Assembly (NCBI GenBank): GCA_964457755.1
Contig: CAYWGC010000005.1
Location: 1 to 64,000, forward strand
Reading direction: 5' to 3'
Source of the DNA: Tharpella sp964457755
GTDB taxonomy: Bacteria; Desulfobacterota; Anaeroferrophillalia; Anaeroferrophillales; Tharpellaceae
DNA: 64,000 nucleotides
Shown: positions 53,972 to 63,384 of the stretch, piece by piece
How the letters are laid out: the number at the start of each line of letters is the position of its first letter
Position numbering within the stretch: the first letter of the stretch is position 1
The notes under the pieces: generated by a model
Told to the model about the DNA's origin: nothing
The model's input: only the letters and a program-made list of their open reading frames with translations
Database searches by the model: none
Position numbers and translations under genes: made by a program

Positions 53972-54091
53972 GGTAACCCTTATGTCGTAGACTGTAAAGG
54001 TAGACGAGGAGACTGTCCGAGAGAGATTCGCTCCTTACAGGATGTTGTCAGCACTGTCAATGGACGTTTTTAAAACAAGTGTTTACCACGT

Positions 54092-54137
54092 AAAAAAGGC
54101 AGATTTCCGTTTTTAAAACGAAAATCTGCCTTTTTTT
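54092..54137. terminator. bidirectional rho-independent terminator
   Basis: AAAAAAGGCAGATTT and AAATCTGCCTTTTTT pair as a 15-bp stem around a short loop, with T-runs on both sides. It terminates hcp on the minus strand and would also stop plus-strand transcription. Confidence 0.88.
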
Positions 54138-54166
54138 GTAATGGATATAGGTTGATTATTTGTTAA

Positions 54167-55831
54167 CTATTCACCTTTCATCATCGCGGCGATGTCACCT
54201 TCAACGGTATCGATCGCTTTGATATTGAAGTTTTCTATCAAGACGTTAAGAACTGTCGGTGAGACGAACGCCGGCAGAGTTGGTCCTAAGCGGATGCCTT
54301 TGACGCCGAGAAAGAGGAGTGCTAAGAGAACGGCAACCGCTTTCTGCTCATACCAGGCGATATCGTAGGATATCGGCAGGTCGTTTATATCATCAAGGCC
54401 GAAGACCTCTTTAAGTTTGAGGGCAATAACTACCAGCGAGTAGGAGTCGTTACACTGTCCGGCGTCCAGAACGCGGGGGATACCGCCAATATCACCAAGG
54501 TTGAGTTTGTTATAACGATATTTGGCACAACCAGCGGTCAAAATGACTGCATCTTTCGGCAGGTTTTCAGCAACGTCAGTAAAGTAACTTCTCGATTTCT
54601 GGCGTCCGTCACAACCGGCCATAACGACAAAGCGTTTGATGGCTCCAGATTTAACTGCATCAACTACCTTGTCGGCCAGAGCCAGAACCTGGTTGTGAGC
54701 CAAACCGCCAATAATCTTACCGGTTTCAATCTCGGTCGGAGCAGCACATTTTTTGGCCCGTTCAATAATAGCTGAAAAATCTTTGACTCCACCCTTCTCT
54801 CTATCCGCAATATGGTTTGCGCCGACATAGCCGACGACACCGGTGGTAAAGAGACGATCAAGATAGGTGTTTTCTTTTTTTAAAGGAACCAGGCAGTTGG
54901 TGGTCAACAGGATGGGGCCGTTAAATGATTGAAATTCTTTATTCTGGTGCCACCAGGAGCCGCCATAGTTTCCGACTAAATGGTCATATTTCTTAAAAGC
55001 CGGATAGCTGTTACAAGGCAGCATCTCGCCGTGAGTGTAAACATCAACGCCGGTGCCTTCAGTCTGTTTAAGCAACTCTTCCATATCTTTGAGGTCGTGA
55101 CCACTGATCAGAATGCCGGGATTATTGCGGACGCCGAGATTAACCTCGGTGATTTCCGGGTTGCCGTAGGTTGAGGTATTGGCTTTATCAAGCAGGGCCA
55201 TAGTTGTAACGGATGTTTCACCGGTTTTCATAACCAGGCCAACCATTTCATCAACAGAAAGATCTTTGGTGGTTGAATCGAGGGCTTCCATAATAAAAGC
55301 GTAAATTGCATCATCTTCAAAACCTAAGACAGCGGCGTGATCAGCGTAAGCGGCAACCCCTTTGAGACCGATAATCAAAAGCTCGCGCAGAGAGCGGACA
55401 TCTTCATTTTCAGTGGCCAGGACGCCGACACTTTTAGCTTTTTCGGCAAACTCGGCTGTATCATCGGAAAACCAGGTCGCGGCATCAGGCAGAGCTCCGG
55501 CAAATTCCTGTCCATTTTTAGCTTTGTAGGCGGAGAGAAATTTGTCTCGCAACTGATTGCGGCGTTGCAGAGCATCTTTAATGAAAGTACACAAGCTGTC
55601 ATTATCCCAGTTGGTATTAGTGATAGTGGCAAAGAGGGCTTTGGAGGTAAACAGTGCCGTTTCATTGTCCTGGATGTCGAAATCTTTGAGTTTTACCCCA
55701 TAAACAGCGATTCCTTTGAGAACATGAATTAAAAGATCCTGGAGGTTGGCGGTCTCTTCCGGTTTGCCGCAGACACCTCTAATCGTACAGCCTTGATTTT
55801 TAGCAGTCTCTTGGCATTGAAAACAGAACAT
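54167..55831 (-). CDS. hcp: hybrid cluster protein / hydroxylamine reductase
   Basis: The 554-residue Hcp has an N-terminal CFQCQETAKNQGC with a second pair ending GVCGK (C-x2-C-x8-C-x5-C), the short spacing typical of strict anaerobes. The hybrid-cluster ligands are present: SGHDLKDMEEL, HGEMLPCNSYPAF, TTNCLVP, GCDGRQKSRSYF, AGCAKYRYN and DAGQCNDSYS. Hcp reduces nitric oxide or hydroxylamine and acts in nitrosative stress defence in the cytoplasm. It is monocistronic, with its own terminator and an FNR/HcpR-type site upstream. Confidence 0.97.
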   Translation of the reverse strand: MFCFQCQETAKNQGCTIRGVCGKPEETANLQDLLIHVLKGIAVYGVKLKDFDIQDNETALFTSKALFATITNTNWDNDSLCTFIKDALQRRNQLRDKFLSAYKAKNGQEFAGALPDAATWFSDDTAEFAEKAKSVGVLATENEDVRSLRELLIIGLKGVAAYADHAAVLGFEDDAIYAFIMEALDSTTKDLSVDEMVGLVMKTGETSVTTMALLDKANTSTYGNPEITEVNLGVRNNPGILISGHDLKDMEELLKQTEGTGVDVYTHGEMLPCNSYPAFKKYDHLVGNYGGSWWHQNKEFQSFNGPILLTTNCLVPLKKENTYLDRLFTTGVVGYVGANHIADREKGGVKDFSAIIERAKKCAAPTEIETGKIIGGLAHNQVLALADKVVDAVKSGAIKRFVVMAGCDGRQKSRSYFTDVAENLPKDAVILTAGCAKYRYNKLNLGDIGGIPRVLDAGQCNDSYSLVVIALKLKEVFGLDDINDLPISYDIAWYEQKAVAVLLALLFLGVKGIRLGPTLPAFVSPTVLNVLIENFNIKAIDTVEGDIAAMMKGE

Positions 55832-55924
55832 AGTTGATCTCCTCTTTTAAGATTAAAATTTTAAGTTTAATATTTAAACTTGATTATCTTAATCTCTATT
55901 TACAGAGTAATGTACCCTTAATCT

Positions 55925-55938
55925 TTGACCTAAGTCAA
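55925..55938 (-). promoter_or_regulatory. FNR/HcpR-type operator upstream of hcp
   Basis: A perfect inverted repeat TTGAC-CTAA-GTCAA lies 94-107 bases before the hcp start. CRP/FNR-family HcpR regulators of sulphate reducers bind sites of this form before hcp genes (known); regulation here is inferred from sequence and position. Confidence 0.78.
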
Positions 55939-55950
55939 GAGAAGGTTTTT

Positions 55951-56460
55951 TTAGAATATTTTTAACTGTTGCAGGAAATGGTAGGCGACGATGCCGACGG
56001 TGGTCGAGAGGTTAAGGCTGCGCACCTTGCCCCACATGGGCACCGTGCAGGCCGGATAGCGGTCAAGCAGTGATTCGGGCAAGCCTCGGGTTTCGGGGCC
56101 GAAGATGAGGCCGAAACCGGGTTCGATCCCGGTTACCTTATTATAGTTCATCTCAGCTTTGGCGCTCAAGGCAAGAATTGGAAGCGGGGCGGGATTAAGC
56201 TTTTTCCAGAAGTCAGAAAAGGCCAAAAAATTTTCGTGTTCGGTAACATCAACCTCGGACCAGTAGTCAAGGCCCGCTCTTTTAAGGTTGCGGTCATCGG
56301 TTTTGAAACCTAAAGGATGGATCAGATGCAGAGGCAGTTCAGCGGCGGCGCAAAGTCTGGCAATATTGCCGGTATTAGCCGGGATCTCGGGTTCAAAAAG
56401 GATAATCTGTAAGGCCGGATTGCGCACTTTTTTCGCAGATCTGCTGATCGATTCGCTCAT
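55951..56460 (-). CDS. trmL: tRNA (cytidine/uridine-2'-O-)-methyltransferase TrmL
   Basis: The 169-residue SPOUT methyltransferase has LFEPEIPANTGNIARLCAAA at the N-terminus, LIFGPETRGLP near 120 and SLNLSTTVGIVAYHFLQQL at the C-terminus forming the trefoil knot. TrmL methylates the wobble nucleotide 34 of certain tRNALeu using S-adenosylmethionine. Its ATG overlaps the stop of the ABC-F gene, so the two are cotranscribed. Confidence 0.94.
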   Translation of the reverse strand: MSESISRSAKKVRNPALQIILFEPEIPANTGNIARLCAAAELPLHLIHPLGFKTDDRNLKRAGLDYWSEVDVTEHENFLAFSDFWKKLNPAPLPILALSAKAEMNYNKVTGIEPGFGLIFGPETRGLPESLLDRYPACTVPMWGKVRSLNLSTTVGIVAYHFLQQLKIF

Positions 56461-58484
56461 TATAACTCAAACTCTTTCTGCAGGGCTTCGATCTCCTGGT
56501 TGAGCTTTTCCCATTTGCAATAGGCCCAGGCCAGTTTTTCTTCACACTCTTTTTTTTCAGCCGCCTGCTTTTTTATTATTTCAGGAGAAGTTTTCGAATA
56601 GTAATCAGGCTGAGAAAAGAGTTGATTGAAATTCTCGTTATCTTTCTCAAGCTCTTCACAGAGGGCTTCGGCTGCAGCCCCCTCTTTTTTTAAAGGACGC
56701 AAGCGGTTATTGAGCTTCTTGCGCTGACCTTTGTCTTCGATCTGACGAGTGTCAACCGCTCGTTTTTTGACAGCGGACTTGCTTTTTCCCTGATCATTCT
56801 TTGCAACTTTTTTCTTTTCTTCCTTCGCTTTCTCCCCATCTGTTTTGCGCATCCGGGTAGGGCCGGATTGCGGCGTGACGGGAGCCGCTCCGCTTAGATG
56901 ATCGTGACCCAGGTGCTCAAGATATTCGGCGTAGGTACCGGGGTAGAGGTCAAAGCCATCACTTTTTAATTCCAGTACGCGAGTGGCCAGGCGATTAACC
57001 AGATAGCGGTTATGGCTGACAAAGATAATGGTTCCTTCAAACTTAGTTAAGGCATCGATAAAGGTTTCGATCGATTCCAGATCAAGATGGTTGGTCGGTT
57101 CATCAAGCACCAGGACATTGCCTTTTTTCAAGACCAGTTTGGCGATAATCAGGCGGGCGGCCTCACCACCAGAGAGCGCCGCCGTAGATTTATGAACATC
57201 ATCACCGGAAAAGAGGAGGTTGCCGAGTTGACCTCTGATTGTGCCGATACTCTCACCCGGACCATAACTATAAAGGAATTCATAAGGTGAAGAGTTTTTC
57301 GGAATCAGTTCTCGGTGATCCTGGGAAAAATATTCCGGATGGGTTTCATAGCCCCAGCTGGCACTGCCCTGATCGGCATCCAGCTCATTCATGATAATTT
57401 TCAAAAGAGTTGATTTGCCGATGCCGTTGGGGCCAATGACTGCCAGGCGATCACCTTTGTTGAGTGTAAAAGAGACCTCGTGCAGAACTTTTTTAGTGCC
57501 GTAGGCTTTGCTGATCGATTTTGCTTCAAGTACGGTTTTGCCGGAGGGGCGGCAGATAGGAAAAGTGATGCGTGGATGAGCCCGGGAGGAGTAGAGCGGT
57601 TTGACGATATCTTTCTCCATCCGAGTTATCTGTTTCATCTTGCTTTGCGCCTGCCGGGCTTTGCTGGCTTTACCTTTAAAACGGGTAACAAAGGTCTGGA
57701 GTTCATCCATCCTTTTTTCCGCTTTGTCCGAATCCTGACGGCGCTGCAGATCTTCAAGTTCGCGGGCTTTTAGATAGTAATCATAATTGCCGGGATAGAT
57801 CTTGATAGTTTCATAATCGATATCAACGATATGGCTTGAAACCCGGTTGATGAAATCACGATCATGGGAGACTACAATCAGGGTTCCTTTGTAATCGACC
57901 AGATAGTCCTCGATCCAGCGCACCGACATGATATCGAGATGATTGGTGGGCTCATCAAGGAGCAGGACTTCGGGCTTGCTGAAAAGACACTGGGCCAGTA
58001 AAACCCTGAGTTTATAACCGCCGGAGAGAACCTGCATCGGTTGGTTGTGATAAATTGTCGCAATACCTAAGCCCTCAAGCATTTGAGAAATCTGGCTCTC
58101 GGCTTGATAGCCGTCATAATGTTGAATGATCTCCTCAATCTCGATTATACGTTCAGCACAGGGTTCCGGCTCCGCCAGAATTTTCTCTTTCTCGGCAAAA
58201 GCCAGGGAAAGATCTTTTTGTCCCTGCATGACGACATCGACTAAAAGATCATCCTCAAAAGCGAAATGATCCTGATTTAAGGTGCCGACCCGCATTTTTG
58301 CCGGGAGGCTTACAGTACCGCTGTCGTAACTTTCATGACCGCAGAGGATCCTTAAGAAAGTTGATTTTCCAGCCCCGTTGGGGCCGACAACGCCATAGCG
58401 ATTGCCGGGATCAAACTGGAGGCTGACATCGGTAAAAAGGTTCTGGCCGCCAAAGCTTTTACTGAGATTGGTTACGGTTATCAT
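56460..58484 (-). CDS. ABC-F family ATPase
   Basis: The 674-residue protein has two ABC domains: Walker A GPNGAGKSTF and GPNGIGKSTLL, signatures LSGGYKLRVLLAQ and LSGGEAARLIIAKL, and Walker B LLLDEPTNHLD and LVLDEPTNHLD, with a 70-residue linker between them. A charged C-terminal coiled coil (about 560-674) resembles Uup/YheS. ABC-F proteins bind the ribosomal E site and resolve stalled translation. No membrane segments. It precedes trmL in a two-gene operon. Confidence 0.92.
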   Translation of the reverse strand: MITVTNLSKSFGGQNLFTDVSLQFDPGNRYGVVGPNGAGKSTFLRILCGHESYDSGTVSLPAKMRVGTLNQDHFAFEDDLLVDVVMQGQKDLSLAFAEKEKILAEPEPCAERIIEIEEIIQHYDGYQAESQISQMLEGLGIATIYHNQPMQVLSGGYKLRVLLAQCLFSKPEVLLLDEPTNHLDIMSVRWIEDYLVDYKGTLIVVSHDRDFINRVSSHIVDIDYETIKIYPGNYDYYLKARELEDLQRRQDSDKAEKRMDELQTFVTRFKGKASKARQAQSKMKQITRMEKDIVKPLYSSRAHPRITFPICRPSGKTVLEAKSISKAYGTKKVLHEVSFTLNKGDRLAVIGPNGIGKSTLLKIIMNELDADQGSASWGYETHPEYFSQDHRELIPKNSSPYEFLYSYGPGESIGTIRGQLGNLLFSGDDVHKSTAALSGGEAARLIIAKLVLKKGNVLVLDEPTNHLDLESIETFIDALTKFEGTIIFVSHNRYLVNRLATRVLELKSDGFDLYPGTYAEYLEHLGHDHLSGAAPVTPQSGPTRMRKTDGEKAKEEKKKVAKNDQGKSKSAVKKRAVDTRQIEDKGQRKKLNNRLRPLKKEGAAAEALCEELEKDNENFNQLFSQPDYYSKTSPEIIKKQAAEKKECEEKLAWAYCKWEKLNQEIEALQKEFEL

Positions 58485-58538
58485 ATCGTTGTTAATTTTT
58501 GCCGTTTTTGTGGATGGTTATTTCGAAATATAAAATAA

Positions 58539-58582
58539 AAACACGAAACCGACGCAAAGAACTCTTTGTCGGTTTCGTGTTT
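58539..58582. terminator. rho-independent terminator between aminotransferase and ABC-F genes
   Basis: AAACACGAAACCGAC and GTCGGTTTCGTGTTT form a 15-bp perfect stem with a 14-base loop, ending the aminotransferase transcript (minus strand). Confidence 0.85.
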
Positions 58583-58601
58583 AAGAAAGCCTTTTTACTA
58601 T

Positions 58602-59798
58602 CTATGAAAGTCCTTTAACAAATTCCGCCAAACGCTTGATACCTTTAACTATATTTTCCATTGATGTGGCATAAGAGAGACGCAGATAACCGGGAGCCCC
58701 AAAAGCCTCACCAGGAACAGCGGCGATCTTAGCCTCATCCAAAAGTAGATCGCACAAGGTTAAGGACGAATCTATTTTTTTCCCTTTACAGGTTTTTCCG
58801 AACAGTCCTTTAACGCTGGGGAATGTGTAGAAAGCTCCTTCAGGGTTAAAGCAGGAGACCCCGGGAATCTCGTTTAAAGCTTTGATAATGTAGGTGCGGC
58901 GTTTGCCAAAATCAACCAGCACATTGCGAACATAATCCTGGGGGCCGTTGTAAGCCTCGATTGCAGCCATCTGCGAAATCGAAGTCGGGTTGGAGGTGCT
59001 TTGGCTCTGAATCTTGGTCATCGCCGCAATCAAGGGGGCGGGCCCGGCCGTAAAGCCAATGCGCCAGCCGGTCATCGAATAGGATTTCGAGACCCCGTTA
59101 AGGATGATACAGCGCTCTTTAACTGCGGGACTGATCTCGGCCGGACTACGCTGGACAAAACCGTCATATATAATATGTTCATAGATCTCGTCACTGATCA
59201 GGAGAATATCATTCTTGACAACGACTTCAGCCAGGGCTTGCAGCTCTTCCCAGGAGTAGGCCGCACCGGTGGGGTTGGATGGTGAATTGATAACTACAGC
59301 CCGGGTTTTTTTCGTAATTGCCGCCTGCAGACGTTCGGGTGAAAGTTTAAAACTTTCCTCTTCGCTGGTTTCCAGCACTATCGGTACACCGCCGGCCAGA
59401 GAGACCATCGGCGGATATGAGACCCAGTAGGGGGCCGGGATAATAACTTCATCCCCCGGATCGAGCAGAGCCTGAGCCAGATTGTAGAAGGAGTGTTTAC
59501 CGCCGCAGGAGACAATTATTTCGTTCTCTTCATAATCAAGCTTGTTCTCCCGCTTCAGTTTGGCCGCAATCGCCTGTCTGAGCGGCGGAATTCCGGGAAC
59601 TGCGGTATAATTGGTAAAACCATCCTGAATCGCCTTGATACCGGCCTCTTTAATGTTTTCCGGCGTATCAAAGTCAGGTTCTCCGGCACCGAAATTGACA
59701 ACATCAACGCCGTCAGCCTGCAGGGCCTTGGCTTTGGCGGTAATCGCTAAAGTCGGGGAGGGTTTAATCTGTTGCACACGCGACGATAAAGTAAGCAT
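58602..59798 (-). CDS. aspartate aminotransferase (class I, PLP-dependent)
   Basis: The 398-residue fold-type I aminotransferase has NFGAGEPDFDTPENI, NSPSNPTGAAYSWEEL, ISDEIYEHIIYDG and the PLP-lysine motif SKSYSMTGWRIGF near residue 235, with the substrate-binding arginine in YLRLSYATS. It interconverts aspartate and 2-oxoglutarate with oxaloacetate and glutamate. Sequence is closest in style to the AspC/AspB type of anaerobes. It has a terminator after it and is probably monocistronic. Confidence 0.93.
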   Translation of the reverse strand: MLTLSSRVQQIKPSPTLAITAKAKALQADGVDVVNFGAGEPDFDTPENIKEAGIKAIQDGFTNYTAVPGIPPLRQAIAAKLKRENKLDYEENEIIVSCGGKHSFYNLAQALLDPGDEVIIPAPYWVSYPPMVSLAGGVPIVLETSEEESFKLSPERLQAAITKKTRAVVINSPSNPTGAAYSWEELQALAEVVVKNDILLISDEIYEHIIYDGFVQRSPAEISPAVKERCIILNGVSKSYSMTGWRIGFTAGPAPLIAAMTKIQSQSTSNPTSISQMAAIEAYNGPQDYVRNVLVDFGKRRTYIIKALNEIPGVSCFNPEGAFYTFPSVKGLFGKTCKGKKIDSSLTLCDLLLDEAKIAAVPGEAFGAPGYLRLSYATSMENIVKGIKRLAEFVKGLS

Positions 59799-59933
59799 AT
59801 TTTTTCTCCGGCAATCTCTTGTCAGTTAGTTTGCATTGATAAACGGTCAGAAACAAATTCTATTCGTTAAATATCATAGCTCAGGATCTACTGCAATATT
59901 AAAAAAACGAGTTGCTTTAATTGAATTTCCTTG

Positions 59934-59967
59934 TTGTCAAAATATTACGGTATGATATATTGTAATA
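59934..59967 (+). promoter_or_regulatory. promoter and operator of MazE-like antitoxin
   Basis: TTGTCA (59934) and TATATT (59956) are spaced 16 bases apart as -35/-10. The inverted repeat TATTAC (59943-59948) and GTAATA (59962-59967) overlaps the -10 and is a likely ribbon-helix-helix operator for autoregulation. Confidence 0.6.
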
Positions 59968-59981
59968 CTAGGAGGTGGGTT

Positions 59982-60224
59982 ATGGCAACCGCAAAAATCG
60001 CTATTACAATGGAAGAGGACATTTTAACTCAACTCGATTTTCTCGTCAAATTCCGTGCTTACCCAAATCGCAGTAAGGCCATTCAGGATGCAGTTAAAGA
60101 GAAACTCAGTAAAATTGAAAAAAATCGTCTTGCAGCCGAATGCGCAAAATTAGATCCCGGATTTGAGCAGGCTATTGCTGACGAGGGACTTTTTTCGGAG
60201 ATTGAAGAATGGCCGGAATATTAA
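59982..60224 (+). CDS. ribbon-helix-helix antitoxin (MazE/CopG-like)
   Basis: The 80-residue protein has KIAITMEEDILTQLDFLV then NRSKAIQDAVKEKL, a ribbon-helix-helix DNA-binding domain, and an acidic tail ending EEWPEY that would bind MazF. ATG 59982 follows AGGAGG. Complete. The overlapping toxin gene is broken, so only the antitoxin survives. Confidence 0.88.
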   Translation: MATAKIAITMEEDILTQLDFLVKFRAYPNRSKAIQDAVKEKLSKIEKNRLAAECAKLDPGFEQAIADEGLFSEIEEWPEY

Positions 60225-60455
60225 GAGGGGATATTTATTGGGCAAATTTAAATCCATCAATTGGTCATGAGCAGGCGGGTCTTCGACTTGTTCTAATTCT
60301 TAGTCGAGATGTATTCAATAAACATTCGGGAACAGTTATCGCTGCTGCACTTACAAACCAACTTCAAAAAGCGGCTTGGTAAAAGAATAGGCAAAGTCTC
60401 AACTAAGGAGCTGGATTTGGTAATTGAAGGTCTTAATGAAATTATTAGAGACTAA
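60209..60455 (+). pseudogene. MazF-like toxin, internal deletion and frameshift
   Basis: The frame from ATG 60209, overlapping the antitoxin gene, gives MAGILRGDIYWANLNPSIGH and then EQAGLRLVLILSRDVFNKHS, up to ALTNQLQKAAW and a stop at 60380. This is a MazF N-terminus of 57 residues. Immediately after, another frame gives KRIGKVSTKELDLVIEGLNE followed by IIRD, the normal C-terminus of MazF. About 45 middle residues are deleted and the frame is shifted. Confidence 0.88.
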
Positions 60456-60616
60456 CCTGTAAAGTGAATCTCAGGGTCTGTCCCTGTTTTACACTGTGTT
60501 TTACACTAAACTTTTTCAGATTGCTGCCTGGTAGACAGCTTGCTAAGAATGAAGTAGTAGCTATTAAGGTTCAATATACATCAAAAAAAACGAAACGAAG
60601 TCAGAAGGCATACATC

Positions 60617-61375
60617 ATGTCGGTTGTTAGAAAAAATTGGACACGACAACAATTATTGGTGGCATTTAATCTTTATTGCCAAATACCGTTTGGCAAACTA
60701 CATTCACGTAATCCACAAATTATAAAATATGCTGAATGTATTGGCAGGTCATCTTCCGCTTTGGCTATGAAACTTAGCAATATAGCAAGTCTTGACCCGA
60801 CGATTACTTCCACTGGTCGTAAAGGTTTAAAAGCAGCGTCTGCTGTAGATCGCAAAATGTGGAATGAAATGCAAGAAGATTGGGAGAACTTTATTTTTGA
60901 ATCAGAAAAAGCCATAGCAGAGATTATGAATGTAGATGAAAAAGATAAAACTTATGTACATGATGATTATATAGGAAAAAACAGAATAATCCAAACAACA
61001 GCAAGGGTGGGACAAGCTTTTTTTCGAAAAGCCGTACTTAGCGCTTATAACAATAGGTGTTGTATAACGGGTCTTTCTGAACCTAAGCTTTTAGTCGCAA
61101 GTCATATTATTCCATGGCGAGAAAATGAATCGAACAGATTAAACCCGCGAAATGGCTTATCACTTTCCATGTTGCACGATAAAGCATTTGATCTTGGTAT
61201 GATTACTATCGATGAAGATATGACCATTTGTGTATCAAAAAAAAATATTATCAATGATAGTTTCTTTAATGCTTCTATAAAAATTTATAATGGCAAACAA
61301 ATTACCCTGCCTGAAAAATTTCAGCCGGATGAGCATTTTCTTGAATATCACCGTAGAAACATCTTTGAAACATAG
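60617..61375 (+). CDS. HNH endonuclease
   Basis: The 252-residue protein starts at ATG 60617 (MSVVRKNWTRQQLLVAFNLY); the upstream 51 codons look non-coding. The N-terminal half is a helical domain common in this family. The C-terminal HNH has CCITGL, LVASHIIPWRENESNRLNPR, NGLSLSMLHDKAFDLGMI. It is a stand-alone HNH of the type often seen in restriction or phage-defence neighbourhoods. Confidence 0.88.
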   Translation: MSVVRKNWTRQQLLVAFNLYCQIPFGKLHSRNPQIIKYAECIGRSSSALAMKLSNIASLDPTITSTGRKGLKAASAVDRKMWNEMQEDWENFIFESEKAIAEIMNVDEKDKTYVHDDYIGKNRIIQTTARVGQAFFRKAVLSAYNNRCCITGLSEPKLLVASHIIPWRENESNRLNPRNGLSLSMLHDKAFDLGMITIDEDMTICVSKKNIINDSFFNASIKIYNGKQITLPEKFQPDEHFLEYHRRNIFET

Positions 61376-61398
61376 CTAAATCTTGGGATCAATAAATA

Positions 61399-61701
61399 AT
61401 GAATGCTAAGTTTGAATACCTGTATAGGGATGCTGGAAATTATAAAAAATGGGGAGATGTTGTTTTCAAAAATCGTGATAATGTTGATATCGATTTGTTA
61501 GAGTCTATGCTAATAAGTGTTCTTATTGAAAATGAATTTTTCGAGGCAGATAAATCTGGTCTGCCAAAACTTTCATTTCAAGAACTGGATAAAGATCTTG
61601 ACCACGATTGGTATGAGTATTCATCACTCAAAAAGACAACAGAGCAAGAAAATGATATACATAATCGAGACATTATTGAATTCATTAAATCGTTGAAGTA
61701 A
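61399..61701 (+). CDS. small acidic protein, unknown function
   Basis: The 100-residue protein begins MNAKFEYLYRDAGNYKKWGD VVF and is acidic throughout. It lies 23 bases after the HNH gene on the same strand and is probably cotranscribed. I recognise no named family; it may be an immunity or accessory protein of the nuclease (inference from spacing only). Confidence 0.65.
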   Translation: MNAKFEYLYRDAGNYKKWGDVVFKNRDNVDIDLLESMLISVLIENEFFEADKSGLPKLSFQELDKDLDHDWYEYSSLKKTTEQENDIHNRDIIEFIKSLK

Positions 61702-61801
61702 ACCACATTTAGGGGTGTGTGTGATTTTGATCTTTAGGAACATTGTACTTTGTTCATAATATGGTTGAGGGACTTCGATTTACTTGATTAAGGAGTATGA
61801 A

Positions 61802-62524
61802 TTGATTATCACCGATATGACGATGCCTGAGTTTACGGCGGGTCTTGAAAAAAGCCGAACCATTTTTCTGCCTTTTGGTTCAACTGAAGAGCATGGTAGA
61901 CATTTGCCGCTGGATACGGATACGATGCAGGTATATGCTTCGGTCAAAGCGGCGGCGGCTATCTATCCGGTTTTTGTTGCGCCTCAGGTGCATTACGGAA
62001 TTTGTCGCAGCACTTCTGAACATCCCGGGACCGTGGGGATCTCTCCCGACACGTTTCGAGCTCTGGTTCGGGACTTGGTCAAGGGTTACTATAAACAGGG
62101 ATTGCGGAATTTTATCCTGATCTCCGGGCATGCCGGAAAAACCCATATCGGGGCTCTGGTTGAGGTCGGGGAGGAGATGCTGGCGGCTTTTCCTGATATT
62201 CGTCTGGCGGTAATTAATGAATACGATTTTTGCTATCGGGCCGGACGCCAGATTATTGAGGTTGAAGGCGACTCGCATGCCGGTGAGGTTGAGACGGCGC
62301 GGATTCAACATCTCTTTCCCGGGCTGGTCAAGGGCACCTCAGAACGAGAATTTCCTGATTTTCATGACTATATTCTAGTTCGTAACAAACAAGCCTACTG
62401 GCCCGGCGGAGTCTGGGGTGATCCAGCGTTTGCCTCAAAAGAGAAGGGTGAAAAACTCTGTCAGCTGACGGCTGAGGCTTTAGTTGATTTTGTTAGAGAG
62501 TTTGAGAATTTTATTGAGAGATAA
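61802..62524 (+). CDS. creatininase-family amidohydrolase
   Basis: The 240-residue protein has FLPFGSTEEHGRHLPLDTDT near the N-terminus and GHAGKTHIGAL and GDSHAGEVET further on, the metal-binding residues of the creatininase family. Members hydrolyse cyclic amides or related substrates; the actual substrate here is unknown. TTG at 61802 is chosen because TAAGGAG lies 6 bases before it; TTG 61784 and ATG 61817 are alternatives. Followed by the tatD-type gene after about 78 bases. Confidence 0.85.
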   Translation: MIITDMTMPEFTAGLEKSRTIFLPFGSTEEHGRHLPLDTDTMQVYASVKAAAAIYPVFVAPQVHYGICRSTSEHPGTVGISPDTFRALVRDLVKGYYKQGLRNFILISGHAGKTHIGALVEVGEEMLAAFPDIRLAVINEYDFCYRAGRQIIEVEGDSHAGEVETARIQHLFPGLVKGTSEREFPDFHDYILVRNKQAYWPGGVWGDPAFASKEKGEKLCQLTAEALVDFVREFENFIER

Positions 62525-62602
62525 TAGATAAACGTCTATTTTTAATGCGGCTGGATTCCGGTTTTTGCTGGAATGAACAGGTTATAAAGGATAATGGTAG
62601 GT

Positions 62603-63370
62603 ATGCAACTAATTGATTCACATTGTCACTTAAATCTAAGTGCCTTTGATGACGATGTTGATGCTGCGGTTCAGCGGGCGCTTGCGGCCGGGGTTGAGAA
62701 GATGATGGTTATCGGTACCAATATGGCTGATTCAATCAGAGCCATTGAACTGGCCCATCAATATCCGAGTATTTACGCAACCATCGGGATTCATCCGCAT
62801 GACAGCAAAAATGCGGATGGGGCCGGTTATGAGCGCTTTAAGGCGTTGGCCGACGATCCCAAAGTCGTAGCCTATGGGGAGATCGGCCTCGATTTTTACC
62901 GCGACCACTCACCCAAACCGGTGCAGCGGCGCGAATTTGCCCGGCAGCTGAATCTGGCGGGTGAGCTGGGTCTGCCGGTAGTTATTCACGACCGGGATGC
63001 CCACCAGGAAGTTTATGATATTATCCGTTCCGAAGAGGGTTATCGGCATGGCGGCGTTATTCACTGCTTTTCGGCTGATTATAACTGGGCTAAACGGTTT
63101 GTCGATTTAGGCTTTGTCATCTCGATACCGGGAACCATCACTTTTCCCAAAAGTTATATCCAGAAAGAGGTAGCCGAAAAGTTGAGCCTGGATGACTTGC
63201 TGATTGAGACGGATGCCCCCTTTTTGACCCCGATTCCACATCGGGGTAAACGGAATGAACCGGCCTATGTCGCTTTTGTGGCTGAGGCGATTGCTAAAAT
63301 CCGCAAACTTGATCCGGTTGAGATTGCAGCGGTGACCAGTGCTAATAGTAAGAGAGTATTTAATCTCTAA
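62603..63370 (+). CDS. TatD-family deoxyribonuclease
   Basis: The 255-residue TIM-barrel metal hydrolase has DSHCHLNLSAFDDD at the N-terminus, GIHPHDSK, AYGEIGLDFYRD, VVIHDRDA, GGVIHCFSADY and LLIETDAPFLTP, a complete TatD/YcfH metal-ligand set. ATG 62603 is preferred; ATG 62594 three codons upstream is also possible because the purine-rich AAAGGATA fits either. It is 14 bases before the lolA-type gene. Confidence 0.94.
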   Translation: MQLIDSHCHLNLSAFDDDVDAAVQRALAAGVEKMMVIGTNMADSIRAIELAHQYPSIYATIGIHPHDSKNADGAGYERFKALADDPKVVAYGEIGLDFYRDHSPKPVQRREFARQLNLAGELGLPVVIHDRDAHQEVYDIIRSEEGYRHGGVIHCFSADYNWAKRFVDLGFVISIPGTITFPKSYIQKEVAEKLSLDDLLIETDAPFLTPIPHRGKRNEPAYVAFVAEAIAKIRKLDPVEIAAVTSANSKRVFNL

Positions 63371-63384
63371 GGAGTAATTTACTG

